Shown: piece by piece, positions 48,355 to 60,099 of the stretch
Layout of the letters: each line of letters starts with the position of its first letter
Position numbering within the stretch: the stretch's first letter is position 1
DNA from: Meghimatium bilineatum
Lineage: Eukaryota > Mollusca > Gastropoda > Stylommatophora > Philomycidae
Reading direction: 5' to 3'
Length of the DNA stretch: 64,000 bases
NCBI GenBank assembly: GCA_034231615.1
Contig: CM067315.1
Coordinates: 16,347,513 to 16,411,512 of the forward strand
Program-made: the position numbers and the translations under genes
Notes under the pieces: generated by a model
What the model saw: only the letters and a program-made list of their open reading frames with translations
Database searches by the model: none
What the model was told of the DNA's origin: nothing

Positions 48355-48550
48355 AATTTCTTTTCATATTCCGATCTTGCTGCGATATATGTTAATTTGG
48401 GACCGATACATCCTTTTTCAGCATAGTATTTTGACCTTCAGTGCTATGGGATAGTCAACCTCACACACAATCATTCATTAGCCATCTATTATGATATGAA
48501 TTACAGGTGATAATGCTACTATTCTTTGCTCTTCTTTCTTCCTCTTCTTC
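48355..48550 (+). repeat. interspersed repeat family E2, copy 5
   Basis: Contains cttgctgcgatatatgttaa, a gctatgggatagtcaacctc phrase and tgctactattctttgctctt, matching copies 3 and 4 in order. It directly precedes family R copy 4. Confidence 0.55.
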
Positions 48551-48559
48551 TTCTTCAGC

Positions 48560-49735
48560 GTTCGCTCTCATATAACCACAACGAATATATCGTGTGATTT
48601 CTGCCGGGGAGCGTGAAGTACGTTGTGCTGCAAGTTTACAGTAAAACTGTGTTATTTGCACCTCCGCTGGCCACTCTGTGGTCTGGACGTCCGAGGTCCA
48701 GCACACCCGTTTTCGTCATGCCTTAAATTCGGGTAGTAGACTTCCCTAGTCCGTGACAACCTACCTATCTATAGCCGGGCACACTTGTGTGTAGTGACTC
48801 TTCGTCGAGACGATTTTCGTTCACGTCTATCTCGCAAGAGGTGTTTCACCGTCTATGAATTTGCCTCGTGTAATTGGACGTACTGTGCCTGTGCCAATCG
48901 GGTACTGAACCTTTTCTCATCCGCGAGTCTGGTTCCGTATGAGGAAGAATCCGACAGTAGAGTTGGACCAGGGCTGCCATTGTTGTTCCTTTTTGTGCCT
49001 GAGCCCATCGGATACGGAACCTTTTCTCTCTGCAAGTGTATTTCCGGTATAGAAAAGCTTGACAGTAGAGTTGGGCAAGGGCTGCAATTGTTGTCCCGTT
49101 TTGTGCCTGAATCCATCGGGTACGGAACCCTTTCTCTTCGCTAGCATGTTTTCGGTGTAGAAAGGCTCGACATTAGAGTTAGGCCAGGTCTTCTTGCTTT
49201 GCCAACCGCCCATTATTGGGTCTGGGTCTCTGCCCATAAGGAGCACAGGTGACTAGAAGCTCGTCTCGAACTAACAGATCTTGTAGTTCCGATTTCCTTG
49301 GAACGTTTTCGCTTTCTATTTGCAGTTGGTGCTACCCTCTAGCGCTGTTCTGCCCTTTCATTGTACTCAGTATGAAATCTATACGTCTCTCGCCATGCAT
49401 CTACCTTTTCGTGCCTATTTTATTGGCCGACCCTCTAATGTTCGGACTGGACTGAATAGCGTCACTGTGTGACGATAGTGTCGCTGTATGTGTTGGTGCT
49501 GGTGGTGTCGGAGATATTGTCTGTCTCTTATGAAGAAAAATCTCTTTCCATCTGCTACCTCGACATTCTGGGACACGATTCCCAAATGATTTAGCCAGAA
49601 TCAGCACGAGTCGCTGTATTTCTGTTTCCAGTGTGCACCGGGAGGAGGTGCATTTGGGATCTTCGTTATCTGCTAACCCTGGGTCCGCCGAGAGCATTGC
49701 GTTCCCTTTGCACCCGCTCTTCTTTCAAGACTAAG
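48560..49735 (+). mobile_element. interspersed repeat family R, copy 4 (with internal ~110 bp repeats)
   Basis: Matches the reverse complement of 33005-34345. 48890-49180 holds three tandem units, each with a g.gcctg..cc.atcgg.tac phrase, ccttttctct and agtagagttgg. Then comes ctagcgctgttctgcccttt, followed by the 3' module shared with copies 1 and 2 (gatattgtctgtctctta, tttctgtttccagtgtgcac, ccgccgagagcattgcgttc). Open frames on both strands through the internal repeats are mutually exclusive and none is clearly coding. Confidence 0.8.
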
Positions 49736-50524
49736 AAACCCAGAGAGATAGGAGTGTTCTAGGAGTATACCTCGTGATATCGGGCACATAATTTGACAGG
49801 AACTTCTTATCTCTGCAAACCTGAAGTGGCGTAGCTTGTGTATGTGGTACTGGAGCAATGCTAACAATTTGGCACTCTGTCCTGCACGTAGAGGTCTTTC
49901 TAAAATTGTGTCACATTTATATAAGGCCACTAATAGTAGTGACAGAACTGGGCGCCGTCCCCGCCTTCCCTCATTGCGCCACTCAAACTGTGTATAAATC
50001 CAACTCACTCTATAAAACAATGACCTTCGACAGTACTGTAAGACCTATGTACAGAAACAATTAGGAGTTCATTGTGTACTCTTTTGATTATTGTCGTAAT
50101 TTTCTTTGGTCACTTTATATACTATGAGTCGAATGCCAAACACAGCCAAGACCGACCAACAAAATTGATGGAAATTATCAAAATCGGCCTGTTTACATTT
50201 TAAATGCAAAAGGTCTTCTATATGTATGACTGTTTTGCTGACAAGCGTTTGAGCCTGGACTCGCATGAGCAACCTTTCCTTAATAGTCTCTGTTGTTTAT
50301 AATGGTACCCAAAATAAAAGAATAAAAACATGTCCGACCAGTAATGAGATTCTTTATTTTACAATCAGACAACGCCGTTCTTAAGAAGCTTAGGAATTAG
50401 AGCCTGGACACTCTTTAAACATCTGAAGGATTAGAACGTGGACGTTCTTAATGATGGAGAAGTGTTTGGAGTTTGGAAATGAAACTTGAAAAAGTGTAAT
50501 GATATCATTGCAATTCATACATGC
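49736..50524. other. unassigned stretch
   Basis: No gene or family recognised, except that its right end adjoins the L-G terminus. Confidence 0.4.
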
Positions 50525-51530
50525 GCATGCAATAGTTAGTTAGTCGTCTGATCATCATCACTGCAAACTGGACACGTCCATAGTTGCTCCAATCTCTCAT
50601 TGAGTGTATCCGCCATTACACTTCTACTAAAATTACCGGTGCTATCATTAATGTTTGACCATCATTCTTCTGCGCCTACCAAAATGTTCACGTCTAGCAA
50701 CACCGCATTTAAAACCCCATTGCCTGTGCCACAATCACGCATGACGCCATTTTATCTGCTCTTTCATTAACTCGAACACCCACATGCCACGGCATGAAAT
50801 CAATGTAACCACATTCACCCTCGCCTTTCTCAAGGCCTTAATCCACTGTTTGCGAACAACACCAACTTGTACTTTCCTAATTATACCCATAGAGTCACTC
50901 AAGATGTAGATCTGCATTACCTTCTGTGTGCATACGCATTCAAATGTCATGGTCACCGTCATAGTCTCCATGGTCATGCTACTCGTAGTAACCGCAAAGG
51001 TCCCACTCTCTTTCCTGATCGTTTTACCTGAAAGCCGAAGCAGTGCGAACATGTCTAATCACAGATCCATCAGTGTATGTAATCACATCCCTCTTTGGCA
51101 TTCTCATTTACCAAAACCTGCACTTTTTTCTCCACACATGTGGGACACCATTCTCTGCATTTCCTGCTAAGTGATATTACTACTCTCAAACACGTTTCGA
51201 AATCTGCGGGTAGAAGTATGCATTCCGCACCTGATGCCACATCTTGCAATCTGCACACGCTTTGTATGACATCCTCAGCACGTCTCATCCTCGACTTCCC
51301 TCTCTTTTAAGTCTGCAGCCTTTAACTTTCTATATTTCGGAATACAACGGGTGTTCCTTACCGGCATGTATTTGAAGGTACGCCCGTGCACGGCATTGCT
51401 GTAATCTGCCATCTTCTGCTGGACAGTCAAGTAGGTTTCGCGTAGCTCTTGTCGATATGTCTTTTGTGCATCTAGACACATCGACATGTACATGAAATAT
51501 TGCGCTGTAGCCAACTTTCACTTTCGCTAC
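50525..51530 (-). mobile_element. L-G1: non-LTR retrotransposon C-terminal region with decayed RNase H domain
   Basis: On the minus strand, in order: YRQELRETYLTVQQKMADYS, VHGRTFKYMPVRNTRCIPKY, RAEDVIQSVCRLQDVASGAE, CREWCPTCVEKKVQVLVNEN; then an RNase H domain: YTDGSV (51077-51060, first catalytic Asp), TFAVTTSSMTMETMTVT (candidate catalytic Glu), ILSDSMGIIRKV (near 50905-50885, catalytic Asp), and in another frame MPWHVGVRVNERADKMAS (near 50800-50745, His and last Asp). The element ends LWTCPVCSDDD (near 50583-50549). Three or more frame changes. RNase H removes template RNA during element cDNA synthesis. RT itself is not in the window. Confidence 0.85.
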
Positions 51531-52329
51531 GTGAAGCTTTTAATCTATCCACAGGTTATACCTGGGATAACGTGGAGTCATTTTACAGATCTTTACTTAT
51601 TTGTTAAATCAATAAATGTTGGTGTTTATATCAACATAATAATCGTTTCGATTGAAAGTGATATATGTCCACATACTTCTGGTATTATAATTTTGTGTTA
51701 TTATAGCAATTTTGTACGTTTTTAATACGTTTTGAACATGGGTGGTGTGGGACTTCATTTTTCCTTATATCTTCGAGCGGACTTATATTTCGTGACTGTA
51801 TAACTATTTTATTTACTTTGATCGCATTAATTATCGAAACCCAGTCTGGAAATTACTGGCAACATAAAGCAGATTTATGCCATTATTTAAGAAATATCTG
51901 ACCATTATGTATCGAAGTCTTAGAGCTACCATCCAAAAAAATAATTTCTTCCAAACTCTAAACATACTCCATAGCGAATCGTTGAAAAGTTAAAAGCTCT
52001 AATGAAATGTTACAATTTCAAAACATTATGGAAAAGTGAAATCAGACATTTGACGTGAAGAAAACTTGTTTTCTAGGATGTTGAAAGTTCCCTATCCTTA
52101 ATAAAAAATGGAGACGTTCTAAGACTGCAAAATAAATATTCTACAAACTTTAAAATACATATAGAAGAAATGTTGAATGTTAAAAATAGTTCTGTACAAG
52201 AAATGTAAAAAGTTTAAAAATATTTACCTGAAATTTTGAAAGTTAAAAATCTACAAATTAAATGTATAACATACATAAACATATAGAAGAAGTGATGTTA
52301 ACCTATAGATGGAAGTTCAAAAACCTACA
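51531..52329. other. AT-rich stretch, right part decayed array
   Basis: No gene recognised. From about 52080 loosely periodic phrases (gaaatgt.aaaagtttaaaa) foreshadow the 33 bp array. Confidence 0.5.
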
Positions 52330-52742
52330 GATGACATGTCAAAAAGTTCAAAATCTTACAGATGAAATGTAGTAAAGTTAATAAAAATGTATACAATAAA
52401 TTGTGAAGCGTTTAAAAATATGCAGAGGAAGTATCTAACAGTTCAGAAAATTTCAGATGAGATGTGGAAAAGCTCAACAGCCTACAGACGAAATGTGAAA
52501 AGGTTTAAAAACGCCTACACATGAAATGTGAAAAGGTTTAAAAAAGCCTACAGATGAAATGTGAAAAGGTTTTAAAAAGCCCACAGATGAAAAGTGAAAA
52601 GGATTTAAAAAGCCTACAGATGAAATGTCAAAAGGTTTTAAAAAGCCCACATATGAAATGTGAAAAGGTTTAAAAAAGCCTACAGATGAAAAGTGAAAAG
52701 GTTTTAAAAATCCCACAGATGAAATGCGAAAACGTTCGGTGA
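52330..52742. repeat. 33 bp tandem array, regular core about 8 copies
   Basis: The unit cctacagatgaaatgtgaaa plus aggtttaaaaaag is regular at 52480-52735 and increasingly diverged to the left. The minus-strand frame reads FHISSVGFLKP repeats. Confidence 0.95.
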
Positions 52743-52839
52743 ACAACATGAAATGTAAACAGTTGAGAAACCCAAAATTTGCCTTATTGAAATGTCAAAT
52801 GTTTCCTTTCAGAACACATGTCATAAGTAACACAAAATA

Positions 52840-53372
52840 TACACAGTAAAGTGTACACATGTTATGACAAATAAAGTTGACACATGGAATAACAAATAAT
52901 GGTGGCAAAAGTATAAATTAGTATAAAACAACTAATATTGAAACAAAGTAGAACAAATAACGTCGACACAAGTTATAACAAATAAAGTTTGCATGTGGCA
53001 TAACAACTAAATGTGACCAATTGTGTAACATATAATGTTGGCACAATGTATAACGAATAACCCTGACACAAGATAACAAATACAGTTGACACAAGGTATA
53101 ACAAATACAGTTGACACATGGTATAACAAATAGAGATGACGCAACTTATACAATACATAAAGTCGACACATGGTATGACAATTGAATTTGATCCATGGTA
53201 TAACAAATAATGTCGGCACATGGTAGAACGTTGAGAAAAGGTATAACAAACAACTTTGACAAATAGTATAGAAAACAAAGTTGACACATGGTATAACAAA
53301 CAAAGTTGACATATGATGTATAACAAATAAAGTTGACACAAAGTATAACAAATAAAGCTCACATGCGTAAAT
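52840..53372. repeat. 25 bp tandem array, about 20 diverged copies
   Basis: Units follow gttgacacatggtataacaa plus ataaa, with frequent indels. Two overlapping minus-strand frames are array translations. Confidence 0.93.
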
Positions 53373-53439
53373 AACATCTTTGCGGATGTCCATACATTAT
53401 GTCAAGAATTCGTTGAGAGGTGTCTGAGAAAGTGTTACT

Positions 53440-53548
53440 GTTGGTGACAAGGGAGAGTGAGGTTGATAAGGGAGAGTGGGGTTGACAACGATGAGTGGGG
53501 TTGACAAGGAGGAGTGGGGTTGACAAGGAGGAGTGGGGTTGACAAAAG
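53440..53548. repeat. 19 bp tandem array, about 5 copies
   Basis: The unit tggggttgacaaggaggag is G-rich. The shared gttgacaa word suggests derivation from, or convergence with, the preceding 25 bp array. Confidence 0.93.
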
Positions 53549-54355
53549 ATGACGTGAACAATACCGTTTTTGTACACCATTTAAACTAATTCAATCTGCG
53601 GAATTTTAATAAAAATGTCAACATAACATGTATCTCTCACGTTTTTAACATTTTTAGAAAAGGGTGAAGAGAAAATTCAATCGTTTTTGATCTTATTAAG
53701 CAGGTAGAAAACGTCTGGTGGGGGTATACATTGAAAAAAGTTTCTGACTTAATTAATGGACACCCCCTTCTCATTGTGACCAGAAAGGATGATATATAGC
53801 ATTTTAGAATAGCATTATCATGAGACAATCCATTCTGTTCAGGATGTTCATTCCTGCACTAGTTTAAAAACGAATGCACAAGTACGACAGGCATTATGAA
53901 TAAGTTATAGATATAAACGATCGAACGACTTTGAGCTAGCGTATAGAAGATGAAAGTTCTGTTATTTTTCTTATTGAAATAATTGAAAAATTGAAAAGTC
54001 GTGGCATGTTTCCGGAAAACAATAAAAAATGTATCAAGAAACAGGTCTCCATAAATTCAATTTTGTTTCAGAAAGCTGTCCTTCTTCAAAGCATACGTCA
54101 CAGGAAATGATATTGAAGACATTTCTATATGCAGTCGTGAAATCAGCAGGAATGTTCTCTGACCGGTGATATTGAGGCCAAGTTATTTGCAGATTCTGGC
54201 AGAATACGATCAATCCTTTCTTTCTTCGTCTGGTTCCATCTGGGTCAGATGTTGAATAGCGATAAAAATGACAAATTCAGCGAGAACATTAATTAAGTGT
54301 TCAGAGACACACAGACACAACTATGGAAGCTAGTCCTTTGGGATTTATCATTTTC
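53549..54355. other. unassigned AT-rich stretch
   Basis: No gene or family recognised. Confidence 0.4.
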
Positions 54356-54420
54356 GATGGTGGTCGAAAAGTTAGGACATTGATAGCACAATCGCACCTT
54401 GGACTCGATCCCTGGTAAAA
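54356..54420 (+). mobile_element. tRNA-derived SINE head
   Basis: An A-box-like tggtcgaaaagttagg (54361-54376; compare TGGCCGAGTGGTTAGG of Leu/Ser-type tRNA heads) and a B-box-like ggactcgatccc (54401-54412) lie at tRNA-like spacing. An AAAACAACAACAAC tail follows. Box A has decayed (GAAAAG for GAGTGG). Confidence 0.6.
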
Positions 54421-54467
54421 ACAACAACAACTGGGTGTTCTAGTAATATAAACATGAAAAAGTGTCC

Positions 54468-54517
54468 AGTGCACGCCGCAGTGCACGCCGCAGTGCACGC
54501 CGCAGTGCACGCCGCAG
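54468..54517. repeat. 12 bp perfect tandem repeat, 4 copies
   Basis: agtgcacgccgc repeated four times without a mismatch. GC-rich in an AT-rich setting, so probably young. Confidence 0.98.
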
Positions 54518-55195
54518 TGATTGTAAGAGAATAAAGCCAATGTCGTGCTGCTACACATTTTCCTTGGCCAAATTAATTGTAATGAAAGTGTTGAAGGTTT
54601 TACCACTTAGCGGCAGAGTGTACTAGTGCTGAAAATTATTTCACGCAGAATATTTATGCATGGTCTGTTGTGGATATTCCGCGGTTAACTGGGAACTAGT
54701 CTGATGACGTAGGTATTCCATATTCTCCTTGACTGTTGGAACTTATCTGATGATGTGAATACCCCAGGGTCGCCATATCTGCCGGGAACTAGTCTTATGA
54801 TGTGGATATTCCATGGTCACGATGTCTCTGGGAACTAATCATCCTAAAAATGAACGCTTCAGTTTTCTATTTTAGAAAGCTTGCATGTATGTCAAGCATG
54901 TATTAGAATATTTCTGTATAATTATCTAGATGGAGACTTGCGCCGTCTACACTTACATACATAACGTTTACAATTGAAATTATCACATGAAACATTTCTC
55001 TTATCCGAATCACGTTTATTCTATGTCAGTATGGTACATTATTCCATTTCTCTGTTTGCAACAACGGTAATCCATAAATATGCTTATCACTTAACGAATA
55101 CAATAATAATGCAGATATAATACATTTACTTATTGTTAAAGTTTAGTTTCTATTATATTTTAAAATATCATCTAAACTGCAACTTGGAGAATTTG
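54518..55195. other. unassigned stretch with diverged ~65 bp repeats
   Basis: Between about 54660 and 54845 phrases like gggaactagtctgatgacgt and atattccatgg recur three times. The remainder is AT-rich. No gene. Confidence 0.5.
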
Positions 55196-55770
55196 ATACA
55201 TCAGAAGTGTGACATCAGAAGTGTGACATCAGAAGTGTGGCATCAGAAGTGTGACATCAGAAGTGTGGCATCAGAAGTGTGACATCAGACATGTGACATC
55301 AGAAGTGTGACATCAGAAGTGTGACATCAAAAGTGTGACATCAGAAGTGTAACATCAGAAGTGTGACATCAGAAATGTGACATCAGAAGTGTGGCATCAG
55401 AAGTGTGACATCAGAAGTGTGGCATCAGAAGTCTGACATCAGAAGTGTGACATCAGACATGTGACATCATACGTTTTACATTAGAAGTGTGACATCAGAA
55501 GTGTGACATAAAACGTGTGACATTAGAAGTGTGACATCAGAAATGTGACATCATACGTGTGACATCAGAAGTTTGACATCAAAAGTGTGACGTCAGAAGT
55601 GTGAAATAAAAATTGTGACATCAGAAGTATTTGACATCAGAAGTACTTGACATGTGAGGGGAAATATATGTGTGACATTAGCAGTGTGACATTAGAAGTG
55701 TGACATAAGAAGGGTGACATCAGAAGTGTGATATCAGAAGTACTGGACATATGAGGGGAAATATCAGTGT
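55196..55770. repeat. 14 bp tandem array (gtgtgacatcagaa), more than 30 copies
   Basis: Regular at 55196-55460, then interspersed with variants. From about 55650 a longer ~60-70 bp composite unit with catatgaggggaaat appears. Confidence 0.96.
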
Positions 55771-55869
55771 GACATTATAAGTACTGGGCAAATGAGGGGA
55801 AGAATCTGTATGACATAAAACATATTTGGCACATGAGGGAACAATCATTGTGTAAAGCTCTGTACTTAA

Positions 55870-56180
55870 CACATATAAGTTGACACTACAAACACTAACT
55901 ACGTAGATTACACACACACACTAATACTTTATATGTAGATTACACAGACACACAGAGACTATCTATGTAGATTACACACGCACACACACTATCTACGTAG
56001 GTTACACATACACAAAGTCTATCTACGTATATTACACACGCAAATACTACTACGTAGATTAAACACACACACATACTATCTAAGTAAATTACACACACAA
56101 ACACTATCTACATACATTACGCAACCAAACATTATATACTTAAATTACACACACAAAAACACAATCTACTTACAGTACGC
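55870..56180. repeat. ~30 bp degenerate tandem array with CA dinucleotides
   Basis: The phrases ctatctacgtagattacaca and cacacacac alternate about ten times with variable spacing. Confidence 0.88.
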
Positions 56181-56245
56181 TCACAAACACAACCAGCTGA
56201 ACAAATGGAAAGGCAATCAATTATGATATTGTTCTCTGAAATGTG

Positions 56246-57262
56246 CAAATAATTGCACTGGTACACATAATGTGAAGAAATAATTGCACTGGTACACATA
56301 ATTTGAAGCAATAATTGCACTGGTACACATAATGTGAAGCAATAATTGCACTGGTACACATAACGTGAATCAATAATTGCACTGGTACACATAATTTGAA
56401 GCAATAATTGCACTGGTACACATAATGTGAAGCAATAATTGCACTGGTACACATAATTTGAAGCAATAATTGCACTGGCACACATTATGTGAAGCAATAA
56501 TTGCACTGGTACACATAATGTGAAGCAATAATTGCACTGGTACACATAATGTGAAACAATAATTGCACTGGTACACATAATGTGAAGCAATAATTGCACT
56601 GGTACACATAATGTGAAGGAATAATTGCCCTGGTACACATAATTTGAAGCAATAATTGCACTGGTACACATTATGTGAAGCAATAATTGCACTGGTACAC
56701 ATTATGTGAAGCAATAATTGCCCTGGTACACATAATGTGAAGGAATAATTGCACTGGTACACATAATGTGAAGGAATAATTGCACTGGTACACATAATGT
56801 GAAGGAATAATTGCACTGGTACACATAATGTGAAGGAATAATTGCACTGGTACACATAATGTGAAGGAATAATTGCACTGGTACACATAATGTGAAGCAA
56901 TAATTGCACTGGTACACATAATGTGAAGCAATAATTGCACTGGTACACATAATGTGAAGGAATAATTGCACTGGTACACATAATGTGAAGGAATAATTGC
57001 ACTGGTACACATAATGTGAAGCAATAATTGCACTGGTACACATAATGTGAAGCAATAATTGCACTGGTACACATAATGTGAAGCAATAATTGCACTGGTA
57101 CACATAATTTGAAGCAATAATTGCACTGGTACACATTATGTGAAGCAATAATTGCCCTGGTACACATAATGTGAAGCAATAATTGCCTTGGTACACATAA
57201 TGTGAAGGAATAATTGCACTGGTACACATAATGTGAAGCAATAATTGCACTGGTACACATAC
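56246..57262. repeat. 31 bp tandem array, about 33 copies
   Basis: Units contain ataattgcactggtacacat and aatgtgaagca, with variants gaagga, aatttgaag and gcccTgg-type changes. Five long minus-strand frames (86-302 codons) arise because no frame of the unit contains a stop. Confidence 0.98.
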
Positions 57263-57319
57263 TGTCAACAAATGACACCTAACATCCAAGTTTCTATATT
57301 TAAAATCCAGAGAGGTCAG

Positions 57320-57528
57320 CCATGTTTAAAGTCATCCGTGTATACGCCATACTTACCAGCCATGTCTAAGCTCATCCGTCTATACGCCATGCTTACCAGC
57401 CATATCTAAGCTCATCCGTGTATATGCAATACTTACCAGCAATGTTTCAACTCATCCGTGTATACGCCATACTTACCAACCATGTCTAAACTCATCCGTG
57501 TATATGCCATACTTACCAGCAATTTCCT
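57320..57528. repeat. 40 bp tandem array, about 5 copies
   Basis: Units contain gccatacttaccagccatgt and ctaagctcatccgtgtatac. Confidence 0.95.
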
Positions 57529-58098
57529 AATAAGTAAAGTGAACTGTATACGTAATGGAATGCTCACTAAAATTAGCACATAAATGATTCACACGCAACG
57601 GGAATGATGAATACTTGTTAGGATCATTTGACCGTTCATCCAGTGAATGATTTCATCAATCAAGAATTATTTACGAGTATTTTACGTGTTTGATTATACA
57701 ATCAAACGAATGATCATCCCATCTTCTTTTGTTCTACAATTTCGTCCGAGCGCTATATTTTTTATTGATGTTCGCAAACTTTTATTTGGATTTTTTTCCT
57801 TTAATTTATTTTGATTTCTAATCGGAGACAAACACCAAACGATGAACATTTAAGGTGCGTGCATTTCCAGAAATAATAATAAAATACAATATTACAGTGA
57901 TTCCCAAATTCTGCAAGATTGACCAACTTTACATTAAAAAGTGTACACAATAAGGATTAGTCTGTTTGTGTTCTTCATTTTCTTCGTTAGCAACTTCTAT
58001 GATTAGTACTAATTACTGTTATTTATTCTATTGTACGGAAGTCGCTGTGTTTCAGTTTACAGATTTGTTAAGATATATGTGTTGTATTAGGATAAATA
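57529..58098. other. unassigned AT-rich stretch
   Basis: No gene recognised. Confidence 0.4.
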
Positions 58099-58275
58099 AT
58101 GGAGGGAAGAGTACCTGGGAAGAGGAGAAAGGGCAGACCAAGAAGACGATGGACTGACGACATTCAAGATAACATGAATACATCGCTAGAAAACGCAAGC
58201 GACATCGCCCATGACAGAGAGAGGTTCAGAGAGTTCATTGGGAAGACAACGTTCTGGAAGGAATACGTCACATGA
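58099..58275 (+). mobile_element. L-F: non-LTR retrotransposon C-terminal fragment
   Basis: An uninterrupted 58-codon frame reads MEGRVPGKRRKGRPRRRW, TDDIQDNMNTSLENASDIAH, DRERFREFIGKTTFWKEYVT then stop. The GRVPGKR.RGRPRRRW..D pattern with a following DR..(F/W)R phrase is the usual C-terminus of several LINE ORF2 proteins. Everything upstream is lost. The Met is the residue preceding EGR in family members, not a start. Confidence 0.8.
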
Positions 58276-58470
58276 CACATCAGGATAAAGATAAATTAAC
58301 AAGTCGTTTCAATATAATATCACTACAAGTGAATACGTTAAGGTTAAATACCGACTTAAAATATATAGAGGATTACTTCATTGTATTCTTATTTTCCAAG
58401 TTGCACTGAATGTTTCGTTACAGTAGACGTCACCATATAGTCGAGTTATTCTCTTGTCTATGTACATTTT

Positions 58471-58616
58471 ATGTTCATCATTTAATAATTTAAATATTAA
58501 TTTATTTCAGGGTGTGGGTTAGGGTTTTGATAGTTTGAGCTAGGGTTAGTTTTACATAACTAACCCTAGCTTCAACACTGAATAAATATATATTTAAGTT
58601 ATTAAATAATGAACAT
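58471..58616. repeat. imperfect palindrome (hairpin-forming element)
   Basis: The outer arms atgttcat and gaacat with long A/T arms are inversely complementary. The centre is a perfect 13 bp inverted repeat, GCTAGGGTTAGTT (58539-58551) and AACTAACCCTAGC (58558-58570), with a 6 nt loop. The left arm has about 20 extra bases containing gggttaggg. This could be a MITE-like element. No flanking duplication identified. Confidence 0.75.
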
Positions 58617-59465
58617 GACATTTACAAACAATAATCAAAGTAAATAATTAAACATGTGGTGATTTCTACTAGTACTGTACCAATGTTTCTCAACAGAGCA
58701 GTAGGAGGCCGCCGCCGCCGCCGTGAGTACCACTAATTGTAAAGTGATAATTAACAGAGATCTCTGAACGATTTCTTTGTAAGCATGACGGCATAACCAT
58801 GTATCGATCTAGCCAATGTTTCAACACACGGTCTAGAATCTAGAACATAACCCCTTCGACGCAGATATTTCCCTAAGATGTTTCAAAACCGTTATACATC
58901 TCCGTGTGTGTGTTTATTGTTACAACGATCGTGTGTATGTCCTTAACATGCCCTTTTCCACTTAAGTTTCCATGTTTATTTTTTGACGTCTCTAAAAACA
59001 TGTAAGCTCCTAAGAACCTGAAACGGTTCATGCTCGTCCTTGAAGGTCCAGCACGTAAGATCACGAGCGCACCAATGAAAGGAAGCACTCTAATCGTTTC
59101 CTGTTTGTAACAACCAATAGTCTATCAGCATTCGCCTTTGAAGAATTACGTAAAGACCGTATTTTCAAACTGTTTGTAATTTGTTATGCATCATTGATTT
59201 AATGAAATGCATCGATCTCAAAACTGTGCAGATTTGTAGATGCGACTAGCCGTTTGAATCCATTTCCTGAATACTTTCTAACATGCCTATTCCATTTCAC
59301 TCCGAGAAAGTCCTTTCCGAAACAAATACTATATTTAGAAGCAAGCACACTAAGATTATATGTGTACAAGTTATTATAAATCTTTATTGGTAATATTGAT
59401 TTTTAAATCAGAATTCTATATTGTTTTAATATAACAGGTCAATACTAGGCATGGTTGTGCGCTGG
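58617..59465. other. unassigned stretch
   Basis: A short GCC triplet run lies at 58708-58722. No gene recognised. Confidence 0.4.
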
Positions 59466-59867
59466 ACAATTGTTTCTGATCATTGCACATTGTGATATAG
59501 TGTAGTATTTTTTCGTCTGTGTCTGATATTCGACGAATTCACGCTTATGACGCTACGATAGTTTATTGGCCCACCGGGTAATGTAGACGAACTCCAGCAA
59601 CGCGGTGTGAACTGCATCGGGCATGGTGAGACACTTAGAAAATCATTGTCATCCACTGCATCTAACAGCGGAGAGTAGCTAGATGGTCACGGATAGACCA
59701 GAGTTCGCCTACAGTCGTCATTCCATGTCCGAACTGTTCAAGAAATTTTACAGCTCGAATATGGCTCATTAGCCATCTACGAAATATTACGTATGGTGAT
59801 AATTCTAACTGAATTTTGAAAAGTTGTAAAAAATGGTCATCATCACTTGTGATGGACGAACACACAC

Positions 59868-60085
59868 ACGTATTTTCTCGTCTGTGATCATTGCAGATTT
59901 TGATATAGTGTAGTATTTTCTCGTCTGTGATCATTGCAGATTTTGGTATAGTGTAGTATTTTATCGTCTGTAATCATTGAACAGTGTTATAAAGTGTAGT
60001 ATTTTCTCTTCTGTAATCAATGCACATTGTGATATAGTGTAGTATTTTCTCGTCTGTAATCATTGCATATTGTGATATAGTACCG
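59868..60085. repeat. 43 bp tandem array, about 5 copies, plus one outlying copy
   Basis: Units contain gatatagtgtagtattttct and cgtctgtgatcattgca. A further single copy lies about 380 bp upstream at 59475-59520, separated by unrelated sequence. Confidence 0.93.
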
Positions 60086-60099
60086 TGTCTTCTATAAGA

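Noticed and set aside
56370-57289. 302- and 195-codon minus-strand frames
   Set aside because: Translations of the 31 bp array, with the peptide repeating every 31 residues as the frame rotates.
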